A DNA stretch of 60,612 nt, from positions 4,388-64,999 of the forward strand of contig JAGWBB010000009.1 in NCBI GenBank assembly GCA_021296095.1, in the 5' to 3' direction. The notes under the pieces were generated by a model, which saw nothing but the letters and a program-made list of their open reading frames with translations, had not been told where the DNA came from and did not search any database. This document shows positions 9,653-18,878 of the stretch, in pieces; position 1 is the first letter of the stretch; every line of letters begins with the position of its first letter. This DNA comes from Desulfurellaceae bacterium (GTDB lineage: Bacteria; Desulfobacterota; Binatia; Bin18). The position numbers and the translations under genes are program-made.

Positions 9653-10882
9653 ATGTCAGACACCATCTTTCGTCCCTACTCGTCCTCTGACTCCCTGCGG
9701 TCCGACCGGAGCGCGACCGACCGTCAGCGCCACCGTCAGAAGGTCCGTGAGGCGGTCAGGGAGAACATTGCCGACCTGATCGCCGAGGAGTCCATCATCG
9801 GCAAAAACAAGGACAAGATCATCAAGGTGCCGATCCGGGGGATGAAGGAGTACCGCTTCATCTATGGCGAAAACGCCCCCGGCGTCGGCCAGGGGGATGG
9901 CAGCTCCCAACCCGGTCAGGTGGTCGGCAAGGCCAACGGCGAGGGCCAGGGACCGGGTGAGGGCCAGGCCGGTGATCAGGCCGGGGTCGATTATTATGAA
10001 ACCGATGTGACGCTCGAAGAGCTGATCGACATCATGTTTGAAGACCTCGAACTGCCCGACCTCGAACGTAAGACCCTGCGCGAGATTCCGTCCGAGCGGG
10101 TCAGCAAGCGCAAGGGCTTCCGCAAAATGGGAGTGCGGGTCCGGCTCGACAAACGGCGGACGGCGATGGCCCGGATTCGGCGCAAGGTGGCGGTCATGCG
10201 GCGCGACGGCCTGAGCGAGTGGGATCCCGAACAGCGCTTTCCGTTTCACACCGACGACATGACCTACCGCCACCTGGTCGAGGACGTGCGCCCCGACTCG
10301 AACGCGGCAGTGGTGTGTATCATGGATACCTCGGGGTCAATGGACACGATGAAGAAGTACCTGGCCCGTAGCTTCTTCTTTCTGCTCTATCAGTTTGTGA
10401 GCACAAAATACGACAAGGTCGAACTCGCCTTTGTCGCCCATCACACCGAGGGCCGTGAGGTCACCGAAGACGAGTTCTTCTACAAGGGCGAGTCGGGCGG
10501 CACCTTCATTTCATCGGGCTACAACAAGGCGCTGGAGATCATTCAGGAGCGCTATCACCCGAGTCTGTGGAACGTCTACGCCTTTCACTGCTCGGACGGC
10601 GATAATTTCGAGTCCGACAATCCGGCCACCCTCAGGGCTGCCCAGGAGCTGTGCGAGATGTGCAATCTGTTCGGCTACGGGGAGATCAAACCCCTGGGCT
10701 CGCGCTATTACGAGAGTTCGATGCTCAATATTTTCCGGCGTCTGGAGGCCGACAATTACCAGACGGTCCTTATCGAGCGCAAGGAGGACATCTGGCCGAG
10801 TTTCCGGGCCTTCATGTCAAAAGAACAGGGCGAGCGGACGCAGGCCAGCGCCAGGTCGGCCGCCGAGCAGCCGGCCGAGTGA
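9653..10882 (+). CDS. yeaH: YeaH/YhbH family protein (DUF444)
   Basis: A 409-residue DUF444 protein. A Gly/Gln-rich flexible segment (about 80-110) is followed by an RRKVAVMRR block and a von Willebrand A-like domain whose metal-binding DTSGSMD (near residue 223) has the DxSxS MIDAS pattern. It lies 53 bases after prkA and is followed closely by spoVR, the usual order. VWA-like proteins paired with AAA+ ATPases often act as a chaperone or remodelling couple, so a direct partnership with PrkA is reasonable but inferred. A GGAGTGGAAG ribosome site precedes the ATG. Confidence 0.9.
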   Translation: MSDTIFRPYSSSDSLRSDRSATDRQRHRQKVREAVRENIADLIAEESIIGKNKDKIIKVPIRGMKEYRFIYGENAPGVGQGDGSSQPGQVVGKANGEGQGPGEGQAGDQAGVDYYETDVTLEELIDIMFEDLELPDLERKTLREIPSERVSKRKGFRKMGVRVRLDKRRTAMARIRRKVAVMRRDGLSEWDPEQRFPFHTDDMTYRHLVEDVRPDSNAAVVCIMDTSGSMDTMKKYLARSFFFLLYQFVSTKYDKVELAFVAHHTEGREVTEDEFFYKGESGGTFISSGYNKALEIIQERYHPSLWNVYAFHCSDGDNFESDNPATLRAAQELCEMCNLFGYGEIKPLGSRYYESSMLNIFRRLEADNYQTVLIERKEDIWPSFRAFMSKEQGERTQASARSAAEQPAE

Positions 10883-10905
10883 GGGGCCGTCGAAGGGAAC
10901 AGGCT

Positions 10906-12336
10906 ATGGCAGACTGGGACGTGCGAGAGCTCGAGCGCTGGAACGAGAAGATCCAGGCCAAGGTCGAGGACTTCGGCCTGTCCTGCTATCCGCAGGAGTT
11001 TGAGGTGTGTGACCATTCTCAGATGCTGGGCTATATGGCCTATCACGGCATGCCGTCACACTATCCGCACTGGTCGTTCGGCAAGAGTTACGAGAAGCTG
11101 AAGACGATGTACGACTACGGGGTGTCGGGCCTGCCCTACGAGATGGTCATCAACTCCAGCCCGGCCATCGCCTATCTGATGCGGGATAACTCCCTGTGTC
11201 TGCAGATCCTGACCATCGCCCACGTGTACGGCCACAACGACTTCTTCAGGAACAACTTCACCTTCCGCCAGACCGGGGCGGAATCGACGATCACCCGCTG
11301 CAAAATCCACGCCGAGCGGGTTCGGGCGTACAGCGAAGATCCGTCGATCGGGGTGGAGAAGGTCGAGGTCTTGCTCGACTCCGCCCACTCCCTGGCCATG
11401 CAGTGCCGGCGCAATCTGGCCATCAAAAAGCTCGCGCCCGAAGAGGAACGCAAACGCGCGCTGGAAGACGCTCAGCCCAAAGACGACCCCTTCCGCGCCA
11501 TTCATAAACCGCAGGCCTATACCCAGCCCGATCTGCACAAAGTCCCGCTCTCGCCGGAAGAGGACATCCTGTTGTTCATCCGCGACTATAATCCGTATCT
11601 GAGCGAGTGGGAGAAAGACCTGCTGACCATCGTTCACGAGGAGTCGCAGTATTTCATTCCGCAGATGGAAACCAAGATCATGAACGAGGGCTGGGCCAGC
11701 TTCTGGCATCGTGAGATCATGAACAGCCTCGGGCTGCCCCAGGAGTTGTACCTCGAATTCCTGGTCCGTCACAATCAGGTCGTCCGCCCGCACCCCCAGG
11801 GCATTAACCCCTATCACCTCGGCCTGAAGCTGTGGGACGATATCAAGCGTCGCCATGACGAGCCCACGCCGGAAGAAATCGAGAAGTACGGCCAGCCCGA
11901 AAAGACGGGCCTGGAGGCGATGTTCGAGGTCCGCGAGGTTGACCGCGACGTGTCCTTCCTGCGGCGCTTTTTGACTGAAGAGTTGATGCGCGAGATGGAC
12001 ATGTTTCAGTACGAGCCGCGCGGCGACGAGCTGGTCATCTCACACGTATCGGATAAGGACGGTTGGCGGGAGGTCAAAGAGACCCTGCTCAAGACCGTCG
12101 GCATGGGCACCGTCCCGGTGCTCAAGGTCGAGGATGCCGACTACAGCCAGAACCGGACCCTGTATCTGAAGCACCACCACGACAGTCGAGACCTCCAACT
12201 CGAACACGCCGAGCGCTGCTTGTCCTACCTGCACCGGCTGTGGGGCCATGAAGTCGTGCTCGAAACCGTTGTCAACGGCAAGCGGATCATGCTGTCCCAC
12301 AGCGACAAGGGCTTTGCCGCCCGGCCGCTCAAATAG
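10906..12336 (+). CDS. spoVR: SpoVR family protein
   Basis: A 476-residue SpoVR-family protein (YcgB in Escherichia coli). It starts MADWDVREL and carries the family blocks YPQEFEVCDHSQMLGYMAYHGMPSHYPHWSFGK and EGWASFWHREIMN. The His/Glu-rich segments (HEESQ, WASFWHRE) hint at a metal site, but no activity is proven for the family. The frame is open upstream to 10651 inside yeaH; the ATG at 10906 with AAGGGAAC before it is the natural start, 23 bases after yeaH. It is the third gene of the prkA operon and ends 11 bases from the convergent ispF. Confidence 0.93.
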   Translation: MADWDVRELERWNEKIQAKVEDFGLSCYPQEFEVCDHSQMLGYMAYHGMPSHYPHWSFGKSYEKLKTMYDYGVSGLPYEMVINSSPAIAYLMRDNSLCLQILTIAHVYGHNDFFRNNFTFRQTGAESTITRCKIHAERVRAYSEDPSIGVEKVEVLLDSAHSLAMQCRRNLAIKKLAPEEERKRALEDAQPKDDPFRAIHKPQAYTQPDLHKVPLSPEEDILLFIRDYNPYLSEWEKDLLTIVHEESQYFIPQMETKIMNEGWASFWHREIMNSLGLPQELYLEFLVRHNQVVRPHPQGINPYHLGLKLWDDIKRRHDEPTPEEIEKYGQPEKTGLEAMFEVREVDRDVSFLRRFLTEELMREMDMFQYEPRGDELVISHVSDKDGWREVKETLLKTVGMGTVPVLKVEDADYSQNRTLYLKHHHDSRDLQLEHAERCLSYLHRLWGHEVVLETVVNGKRIMLSHSDKGFAARPLK

Positions 12337-12347
12337 GCCGCACGAAC

Positions 12348-12833
12348 TCACCCTTCTTCTGATTCCAGCAGCACCACGGCCTCGGCCAGCATGCCTTCTC
12401 CACGCCCGATATAGCCCAGCTTTTCGCCTGTCGTGGCCTTGATGTTGACCGCTGCCGGCTTGGCGTCGAGGGCTGCGGCCAGTTGCTCGCGCATCGCCTG
12501 TCGATACGGCGCCAGTTTGGGCTGCTGGGCAAAGACCGTAATATCGGCATTGCCCAGGCGAAAGCCGTGCTCCTTGACCAGGGCCATGACGACGCGCAGC
12601 AGCCCGAGGCTTGACGCCCCCCGATACTGCGGGTCGGAGTCGGGAAAGTGCTGGCCGATATCCCCCGCCCCAATCGCGCCCAGCAGAGCATTGCTCAGCG
12701 CGTGACACACCACGTCGGCGTCCGAGTGGCCGGCCAGACCCGTGTCCCACGGAATATGGATGCCGCCCAGAATGAGTTTGCGACCCGGCTCAAGACGGTG
12801 AATATCGGCGCCGTGACCCACGCGAAATCGCAT
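12348..12833 (-). CDS. ispF: 2-C-methyl-D-erythritol 2,4-cyclodiphosphate synthase
   Basis: A 161-residue enzyme of the MEP isoprenoid pathway that cyclises CDP-methylerythritol 2-phosphate with loss of CMP. The zinc ligands are in GADIHR (D10, H12) and GHSDADVVCHAL, and FPDSDP and ATTGEKLGYIGRGEG are family marks. The length is typical. It is a stand-alone IspF rather than an IspDF fusion, and ispD is not in the window. It follows htpG on the minus strand with a gap of 10 bases, so the two are likely co-transcribed, an uncommon pairing. Confidence 0.95.
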   Translation of the reverse strand: MRFRVGHGADIHRLEPGRKLILGGIHIPWDTGLAGHSDADVVCHALSNALLGAIGAGDIGQHFPDSDPQYRGASSLGLLRVVMALVKEHGFRLGNADITVFAQQPKLAPYRQAMREQLAAALDAKPAAVNIKATTGEKLGYIGRGEGMLAEAVVLLESEEG

Positions 12834-12843
12834 GCCCCGCCTC

Positions 12844-14796
12844 CTAGAGGCTGCGGACCATCAGGTCTGCAACGCGCCGGTTGAAGGCTGCCGGGTCGGG
12901 CAGTTCCGAACCCTCGGCCAACAGGCCATAGCCAAACAACAGCTGGGCATACTCGCCAAGCGCGACATCCTGGTTGTCGTGCTGGAACCGCTCGTAGAGC
13001 TTGGTCAGAATCGGATGGCTGGGGTTTAGCTCCATGACCCGCTTTTGTTTGGGCAGATCAGCCTGGGTCTGGGCCAAGAGTCGTTCGAGCTGCGGGCTAT
13101 GGTCGTGCTCGGCGCCGACCAGACACACCGGTGAGCTGGTCAGGCGGGTCGACAGCCGGACTTCCTTGACGTGCTCATCAAGCTCCTTGTGGAGAGTTTC
13201 AAGCAGACCGGCATAATCCTGGGCCTGCTCTTTGAGGGCTTTTTCGGCTTCTTGCCGCTCGCTTTCGCTGCCCAGCTGGACCGTGCCCTTGCCGACCGAC
13301 TGTAAGGGTTTGCCCTCGAACTCGGTCACCGCCTGGACGACCAGCTCATCCACCGGATCGACCAGGTACAAGACCTCATAGCCCTTGTCCTTGAAGGCTT
13401 CGAGGTGGGGTGAGTTTTCCACGCTGCGACGCGACTCTCCGGTCAGATAGTAGATTGCGGTCTGCTCGGTCCGCATGCGCTCGACATAGTCCTTGAGGCT
13501 GGTCAGCTTTTCCGGGTCGTGCGAGGACGGGAAACGCAGCAGCGGCAGCAGGCGGTCCTTGTTCTCGGGATCTGCGCTCACGCCCTCTTTGAGCGTGCGG
13601 CCGAACTGCTCCCACACCGTGGTGAAGGTATCGCCGTCCTTGGCGGCCAGGTCGGTCAGGGCGTCCAGCACCCGTTTGCTCAGCCACTGGCGGATCTGGC
13701 TGATATGGCGATCCTGCTGAAGCCGCTGGCGCGAGATATTGAGCGGCAGGTCGGCCGAGTCGACCACGCCTCTGAGGAAGCGCAGATAGCGCGGCAGCAA
13801 GTCCTCGCAGCGCTCCATGATCATCACCCGTTGGGCGTACAGTTGCAGGCCGAACGGGGCGGTGTGGTAGTACAGATCGAACGGCGCCTGGGATGGCACG
13901 AAGACCAGCGCCTGGAATTCAAAACGCCCCTCGGCGCGGAAGGTCAGCGTCTTCAGCGGCGGGTTCCAGTCGTGGGCGACATGGGTGTAGAACTGGCCGT
14001 ACTCTTCCTCGCTCACCTCTGACTGCGGCCGGGTCCAGATCGGCTTCATGGAATTGAGGGTCGTATCCTCAACAACCACGCGGGTGGAGCCGTCCTCTTT
14101 GGGCGTGCCGTCCGCGTCGCGTTCCGGCTCGTGACGCTCCTGTTCCATTGTGATCGGGTAGGACACAAAGTCGGAGTGGCGTTTGACGATGCTGCTGAGC
14201 GTCCACTGCTGGGTGAAGTCGTCGAGGCCGTTTTCCGGGTCGGCGGGCTTCAGGTCGAGGCTGATTGAGGTGCCGTGCTGGGCGCGCTGGGCCGGGCTGA
14301 GGCGATATTCCCCGTCGCCGCTCGATTCCCAGGCGGTGGCGCTGTCCTGGCCGGCCCGGCGGGTGATCAGGCGCACCCGGTCGGCGACCATAAAGGCAGA
14401 ATAAAATCCCACCCCGAAGCGCCCGATCAGCTCGGCCAGAGCCTGCTCGGATTGCCCCTCGGCCCTGGCCTGATCGAGCAGGTTGCGGGTGCCGGACTGG
14501 GCGATTGTGCCGATGTTGGCAATGAGTTCCTCACGGCTCATGCCGATGCCGTTGTCGTGAAGGGTCAGGCGGCGCGCATCGCTATCGACCTCGATCCGGA
14601 TTTCGGGCGTGTGGTTTTCGGCCACCAACTCCGGCTGGGTGAGGGCTTCGAAACGCAGGCGGTCGATCGCGTCCGAGGCATTTGAGATGAGTTCGCGCAG
14701 AAAGATTTCCTTGTCGGTATACAAGGAATGGATCATGAGCTTGAGGAGTTGGGTGGTTTCTGCCTCAAAGCGATAGGTTTCGGCCTGAGCTTCCAC
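12844..14796 (-). CDS. htpG: Chaperone HtpG (Hsp90)
   Basis: A 650-residue bacterial Hsp90. The N-terminal ATP-binding domain shows ELISNASDAIDRLR, the DNGIGM lid motif and GRFGVGFYSAFMV. The middle domain has the SRQRLQQDRHI segment, and a C-terminal dimerisation region follows. It is a cytosolic ATP-dependent chaperone induced by heat and oxidative stress in many bacteria. A GGAGGCAGACACC site precedes the start. It is divergent from the secreted-protein gene at 14943 and leads into ispF. No CIRCE-type inverted repeat was seen in the 146-base leader. Confidence 0.95.
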   Translation of the reverse strand: MEAQAETYRFEAETTQLLKLMIHSLYTDKEIFLRELISNASDAIDRLRFEALTQPELVAENHTPEIRIEVDSDARRLTLHDNGIGMSREELIANIGTIAQSGTRNLLDQARAEGQSEQALAELIGRFGVGFYSAFMVADRVRLITRRAGQDSATAWESSGDGEYRLSPAQRAQHGTSISLDLKPADPENGLDDFTQQWTLSSIVKRHSDFVSYPITMEQERHEPERDADGTPKEDGSTRVVVEDTTLNSMKPIWTRPQSEVSEEEYGQFYTHVAHDWNPPLKTLTFRAEGRFEFQALVFVPSQAPFDLYYHTAPFGLQLYAQRVMIMERCEDLLPRYLRFLRGVVDSADLPLNISRQRLQQDRHISQIRQWLSKRVLDALTDLAAKDGDTFTTVWEQFGRTLKEGVSADPENKDRLLPLLRFPSSHDPEKLTSLKDYVERMRTEQTAIYYLTGESRRSVENSPHLEAFKDKGYEVLYLVDPVDELVVQAVTEFEGKPLQSVGKGTVQLGSESERQEAEKALKEQAQDYAGLLETLHKELDEHVKEVRLSTRLTSSPVCLVGAEHDHSPQLERLLAQTQADLPKQKRVMELNPSHPILTKLYERFQHDNQDVALGEYAQLLFGYGLLAEGSELPDPAAFNRRVADLMVRSL

Positions 14797-14942
14797 GGTG
14801 TCTGCCTCCTTTGCGCTGCCGGACTGTTCCTGCTTGAATAATCATTCCTGGGCTCACGTCAATCGTGCGCTTTCTTCCCGGGGTCACTTCCTGCTATGAG
14901 CAGGGCATGTCGCAGGAGGAGCGAGCAAAAAAGGGGGAGTTC

Positions 14943-15950
14943 ATGCACACAGCGGTCTGGAGTCTGGCAGGTATGGCCGGTCTGGTTTTGGCAGTCGCCG
15001 GCGGTGGACTGGCCACCGCTGCGCAACAGACCACAGAGTACGATATCACCGAAGCCGAGATGGGCTGTGAAGAGGCGCACCAGATCACCCGTCGGGCGCT
15101 CGAACGGCTGCACTACCAGGTGGCCGACGGCCCTCCGACGACCGACACGGGGAGCACGATTACCGCCCAGCGGATGGGCTTCTGGGGAGAGCCGGAGCCG
15201 GTGTCGGTCGCCATCTCGTGTACGGCTGACGGCGTCCAGCTTGCCCCTCGGGCCGCTATTCCGCCATGCGAGCAGGCCAACCGGATCATGCGCAAGGCGG
15301 TTGAAAAGGCCGGCTATGCGGTGACGACCTATCAGCCCGCGGCCCTGGGCGGGATGGGTCGGGTTCGGGGCGAGAAGCCCGAGCACGAGCCCCTGGAACT
15401 GATCATTACCTGCGAGGTGGAGCGCAACCGGGTTATTGTCGATACCAGTTCCGAGAGCCCGCTGATGGCTGCCGATACTGGCTTCTATGACGCCTTTTCG
15501 GACTTCCAGCGTGGCTTTTACGCCATGTTTCGGGCGGTGGTGGACGAATTTGCCTACCGCCAATCCGCCCACCACCAGGCTCAGGTCGCCAACATGGATC
15601 AGGTCCAGATCGGCATCGTGCCGATGATCCCGGCCGATGTCCAACGCCAGTTTGGCGAGAGTCTGACCGAGCTGCTGCCTGTCCGCATTACGCTTTTCAA
15701 CTCAACCACCAACGCCTATGTTCTGGAAACCGACAACATCGTGCTGCTGGCCGATTCGGGCCGGCGGGTCAAGCCGGCCGCCCCGTCCGACCACGCCCTG
15801 CCCCAGCCGCCTCTGGCCAACCAGACGCTGCCGCCTGGCGGCTATGTCGAGGGCTATCTGTTCTATCCGTCCGGGGTGTATACGGGCGCGCGCGGTTTTC
15901 TGACCGAGCAGAAACGCCAGGAGCGCGAGGGATTCAGTGTGCAGTTCTGA
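14943..15950 (+). CDS. Secreted protein of unknown function with an internal duplication
   Basis: A 335-residue protein with a signal peptide (to about residue 27). I do not recognise a named family. Residues about 41-100 and 108-165 are two copies of one unit. Each begins with a cysteine in a helical segment (C42-EEAHQITRRALE and C109-EQANRIMRKAVE) and ends in a strand with a second cysteine (AISC93 and IITC157), which suggests one disulfide per copy. The C-terminal half (200-335) looks beta-rich, with PPGGYVEGYLFYP resembling extracytoplasmic carbohydrate- or surface-type sandwich folds. The start at 14943 follows AAAGGGGGAG; an ATG at 14907 is in frame but gives no signal peptide. Confidence 0.7.
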   Translation: MHTAVWSLAGMAGLVLAVAGGGLATAAQQTTEYDITEAEMGCEEAHQITRRALERLHYQVADGPPTTDTGSTITAQRMGFWGEPEPVSVAISCTADGVQLAPRAAIPPCEQANRIMRKAVEKAGYAVTTYQPAALGGMGRVRGEKPEHEPLELIITCEVERNRVIVDTSSESPLMAADTGFYDAFSDFQRGFYAMFRAVVDEFAYRQSAHHQAQVANMDQVQIGIVPMIPADVQRQFGESLTELLPVRITLFNSTTNAYVLETDNIVLLADSGRRVKPAAPSDHALPQPPLANQTLPPGGYVEGYLFYPSGVYTGARGFLTEQKRQEREGFSVQF

Positions 15951-16042
15951 GGCGCTGTCTTGATCGTCGGCTTTTTTTCCCATACGCTGACGAACTGACC
16001 AAGCACTTCCCACACACTCTAGCTCAGCACTGACAGACGCCC

Positions 16043-17848
16043 ATGAACGAAGCAAAAAACGACGTCCCTGAGAGTCCGCCCAGCCTCCAGACCGAGTCTC
16101 ACGAACTCCAGCGTAAAGATTTCGCCAGCGATCAGGACTATGCGCTGCACTGCCTGCGCCACTCCTGCGCCCATGTGCTGGCCCAGGCCGTGTTGGAGTT
16201 GTTTCCGTCCAGCCGGCTGGGAGTCGGGCCGGCCGTTGAAAACGGCTTCTATTACGATATTGAAACGCCCCAGCCCCTGTCCGACGAGGATCTGGCCCGG
16301 ATCGAAGAGCGGATGCGGGAGAACATTGCGGCCGATCATGCCTTTGTGCACGAGAACTGGTCGCGCCAGGAGGCCGAAGACTATTTCGGTCAGCGCGGCC
16401 AGACCTTTAAGCTGGAGATCATGCGTGATCTGGGGCTGGAGGACTGCTCGATCTATAAACAGGGCGATTTTGTTGACCTGTGCCGCGGCCCGCACGTCCA
16501 ACACACCGGACAGCTGCCCCACTTCAAGCTGCTCAAGATTTCCGGCGCCTACTGGCGCGGGGACGCCCACAACGCGCAGATGCAGCGCATCTACGGCACC
16601 GTGTGGCAGACTGCGGAAGAGCTACAGAAGCACCTCGAGCGGCTGGAGGAGGCCGAGAAACGCGACCACCGGAAAATCGGTCAGGACATGGAACTGTTCG
16701 CTCTGTTTCCCTTCAGTCCGGGCTCTCCGGTTCTGCTGCCGAACGGCCTGACCGTCTACAAGCTCTTGCAGGACCGTATGGGCCGGCTGCTCAAGGCCGA
16801 GGGCTATCAAGAGGTGCGGGGACCGGTGCTGTGTCACCAGAGCCTGTGGCAGACCTCGGGCCACTGGGAAAAATTCAAAGACAATATGTTCTTGATAGAG
16901 CAGGAGGGTGGCGCGTATGGGCTGAAGCCGATGAACTGCCCGGTCCATATGAGCATCTTCAAGATGAAGACCAAGAGCTACCGCGACCTGCCGTTTCGTA
17001 TCCACGACGAGAGTACCCTGCACCGCAACGAGCTGTCCGGGACCCTGGCCGGCCTTGCCCGTCTGCGCATGTTTCATCAGGACGATACGCATATCTTTGT
17101 CGCCAAGGAGCAGGTTCCGGCCGAGATCGAACGGCTGCTCAACATGGTCGCCCGGGTCTATTCCGCCTTTGACCTGGAGTATTCGTGCAAATTCTCAACC
17201 CGGCCCGATAACTTCATGGGTGAACAGAGCCTGTGGGATATGGCCGAAACCACCCTCCAGACCCTGCTCGAAGACAAGCACATCCCCTATCAGATCGACC
17301 GGGGCGGGGGAGCCTTCTACGGGCCGAAGATCGATATCGATGTCAAAGACACCCTTGGCCGGGCCTGGCAGCTGGCCACCACCCAGGTCGATTTTCAGAT
17401 GCCGCAACGCTTCGAGCTGAAATACGCCGCTGCCGACGGCTCGCTGCAAACGCCGGTCGTCATCCACTCCGCCATCTATGGTGCGATCGAGCGGTTCATG
17501 GCCCTGCTGATCGAAAACTGTGCCGGCCAGTTTCCGGTCTGGCTGGCCCCCGAACAGGCCAGGGTCTTGCCGGTCAGTGATCGCTTCCAGGACTACGGCG
17601 ACGAGGTGTGCCGGCGCCTGGTCGACCACGGCTTGCGGGCGACCCTGGATACCAGCTCCGAGACCCTGTCGGCCAAGATTCATAAGGCCCACCCCTACCG
17701 TATCCCGTATCTGCTGATTGTCGGCGGCAAAGAGGTCGCCAACCAGACCGTGTCGGTACGCACCAGAGCCTCGCGCAAGAACGAGGTGGTCGGCGTTGAG
17801 CAGTTCATCGCCCGACTGCAAGAAGAAGACCGCCGCGGCTTTGACTAG
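16043..17848 (+). CDS. thrS: Threonyl-tRNA synthetase without an N-terminal TGS domain
   Basis: A 601-residue class II synthetase for tRNA-Thr. The editing domain is present (H40-SCA-H44 and the CRGPHV block), followed by the catalytic core with the zinc ligands expected in MNCPVH, MFHQDDTHIF and VIHSAIYG, and the C-terminal anticodon domain. Usual bacterial ThrRS is about 640 residues and begins with a TGS domain of roughly 60 residues. Here a charged, low-complexity leader of about 35 residues takes its place. The 92-base upstream gap is too short to hold the missing domain. The infC-rpmI-rplT genes that often follow thrS are absent; ldcA starts 3 bases later. Confidence 0.93.
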   Translation: MNEAKNDVPESPPSLQTESHELQRKDFASDQDYALHCLRHSCAHVLAQAVLELFPSSRLGVGPAVENGFYYDIETPQPLSDEDLARIEERMRENIAADHAFVHENWSRQEAEDYFGQRGQTFKLEIMRDLGLEDCSIYKQGDFVDLCRGPHVQHTGQLPHFKLLKISGAYWRGDAHNAQMQRIYGTVWQTAEELQKHLERLEEAEKRDHRKIGQDMELFALFPFSPGSPVLLPNGLTVYKLLQDRMGRLLKAEGYQEVRGPVLCHQSLWQTSGHWEKFKDNMFLIEQEGGAYGLKPMNCPVHMSIFKMKTKSYRDLPFRIHDESTLHRNELSGTLAGLARLRMFHQDDTHIFVAKEQVPAEIERLLNMVARVYSAFDLEYSCKFSTRPDNFMGEQSLWDMAETTLQTLLEDKHIPYQIDRGGGAFYGPKIDIDVKDTLGRAWQLATTQVDFQMPQRFELKYAAADGSLQTPVVIHSAIYGAIERFMALLIENCAGQFPVWLAPEQARVLPVSDRFQDYGDEVCRRLVDHGLRATLDTSSETLSAKIHKAHPYRIPYLLIVGGKEVANQTVSVRTRASRKNEVVGVEQFIARLQEEDRRGFD

Positions 17849-17850
17849 AC

Positions 17851-18780
17851 GTGTCCGTCGTGCAGCCCCTCCACACACCGCCCCGGCTGCGGCCCGGTGA
17901 TCGTATCGGGATCATCTCTCCGGCCGCCGGGGTGGACGCGGAACGGCTGCGCCGCGGCTGCCGGGCCGTAGAGGAACTGGGCTTTGTCGTCCGGCTCGGC
18001 GAGCATGTCCTGGCCCGCCACCGCTTTTTGGCCGGCACCGATGCGCAGCGCGCCCACGAGCTGTCGGCCATGTTCCATGACCCCACGGTACAAGCGATCT
18101 TCTGCTCCCGGGCCGGCTATGGAAGCGGACGTCTGCTGCCCCGGCTTGATTTTCGGGCTCTGGCCCAGCGGCCGAAGATTTTTCTCGGCTATAGCGATGT
18201 GACGCTGCTGCTGAACGCCCTTGTGCAACAGGCAGGACTGGTGTGCTTTCACGGCCCTCTAGTGGCGGGCGAGTTTGCCGACGGCCTGTCGGCCGGCTCC
18301 CGCTCCCACCTGCTGGGCCTGCTCAGTCACGGCACCGGCCAGGCGCGTCTGACCTTCCCCACGGCGATCCGGCCGGGGGTAGCCGAAGGGCGTTTGTTGG
18401 GCGGCTGTCTGTCCGTTCTGACGGCAAGCCTGGGCACGCCGTTTGCGATCGAGACACGGGGCTGTGTGCTGTTTCTTGAGGATGTCGGCGAGCGGCCGTA
18501 CCGGGTGGACCGGATGCTGACCCAGCTCAAACAGGCCGGCAAGCTCGACGGGCTGGCCGGAGTGATCTTCGGCGAGATGAGCCGCTGCTGGGAAGAGCCG
18601 GGCGAGCTAAGCCCGCTGCTGGCCGTGGTTGAGGATGTTTTTGCCGACTCCGCCTATCCGGTTGGTTTTGGCCTGCCGGCCGGACACGGGGGGGAGAATT
18701 TTGCCCTGCCGCTCGGAACGCGGGTGCGTCTCGATACGGAGCGGCAGGAGCTGCGGTTTCTGGAGTCGGCCGTGATCTGA
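17851..18780 (+). CDS. ldcA: LD-carboxypeptidase (peptidase family S66)
   Basis: A 309-residue serine peptidase of the LdcA/MccF family. The nucleophile Ser92 lies in AGYGSGRLLP, the glutamate in FLEDVGERPYRVDRML, and the histidine in the C-terminal GHGGENFALPLG. LdcA removes the terminal D-Ala from murein tetrapeptides in the cytosol during recycling. The gene begins with GTG, 3 bases after thrS, and so is probably coupled to it. Two genes downstream is mpl, which uses the tripeptide product. This context favours a recycling role over microcin C immunity, the other activity of family S66. Confidence 0.88.
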   Translation: MSVVQPLHTPPRLRPGDRIGIISPAAGVDAERLRRGCRAVEELGFVVRLGEHVLARHRFLAGTDAQRAHELSAMFHDPTVQAIFCSRAGYGSGRLLPRLDFRALAQRPKIFLGYSDVTLLLNALVQQAGLVCFHGPLVAGEFADGLSAGSRSHLLGLLSHGTGQARLTFPTAIRPGVAEGRLLGGCLSVLTASLGTPFAIETRGCVLFLEDVGERPYRVDRMLTQLKQAGKLDGLAGVIFGEMSRCWEEPGELSPLLAVVEDVFADSAYPVGFGLPAGHGGENFALPLGTRVRLDTERQELRFLESAVI

Positions 18781-18878
18781 GAGGTGGTGCTCGGCCGACA
18801 CTGCTGCCTGGGCTGGAAGAACTAGAGGGCGAGCGGCCAGACGCTTGAGGGCAGGCCGAGGCTAAGGGAGAGGCGAGG

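Noticed and set aside
15951-16042. A T-box or other leader regulating thrS
   Set aside because: The gap is 92 bases and shows no T-box motif or terminator hairpin.
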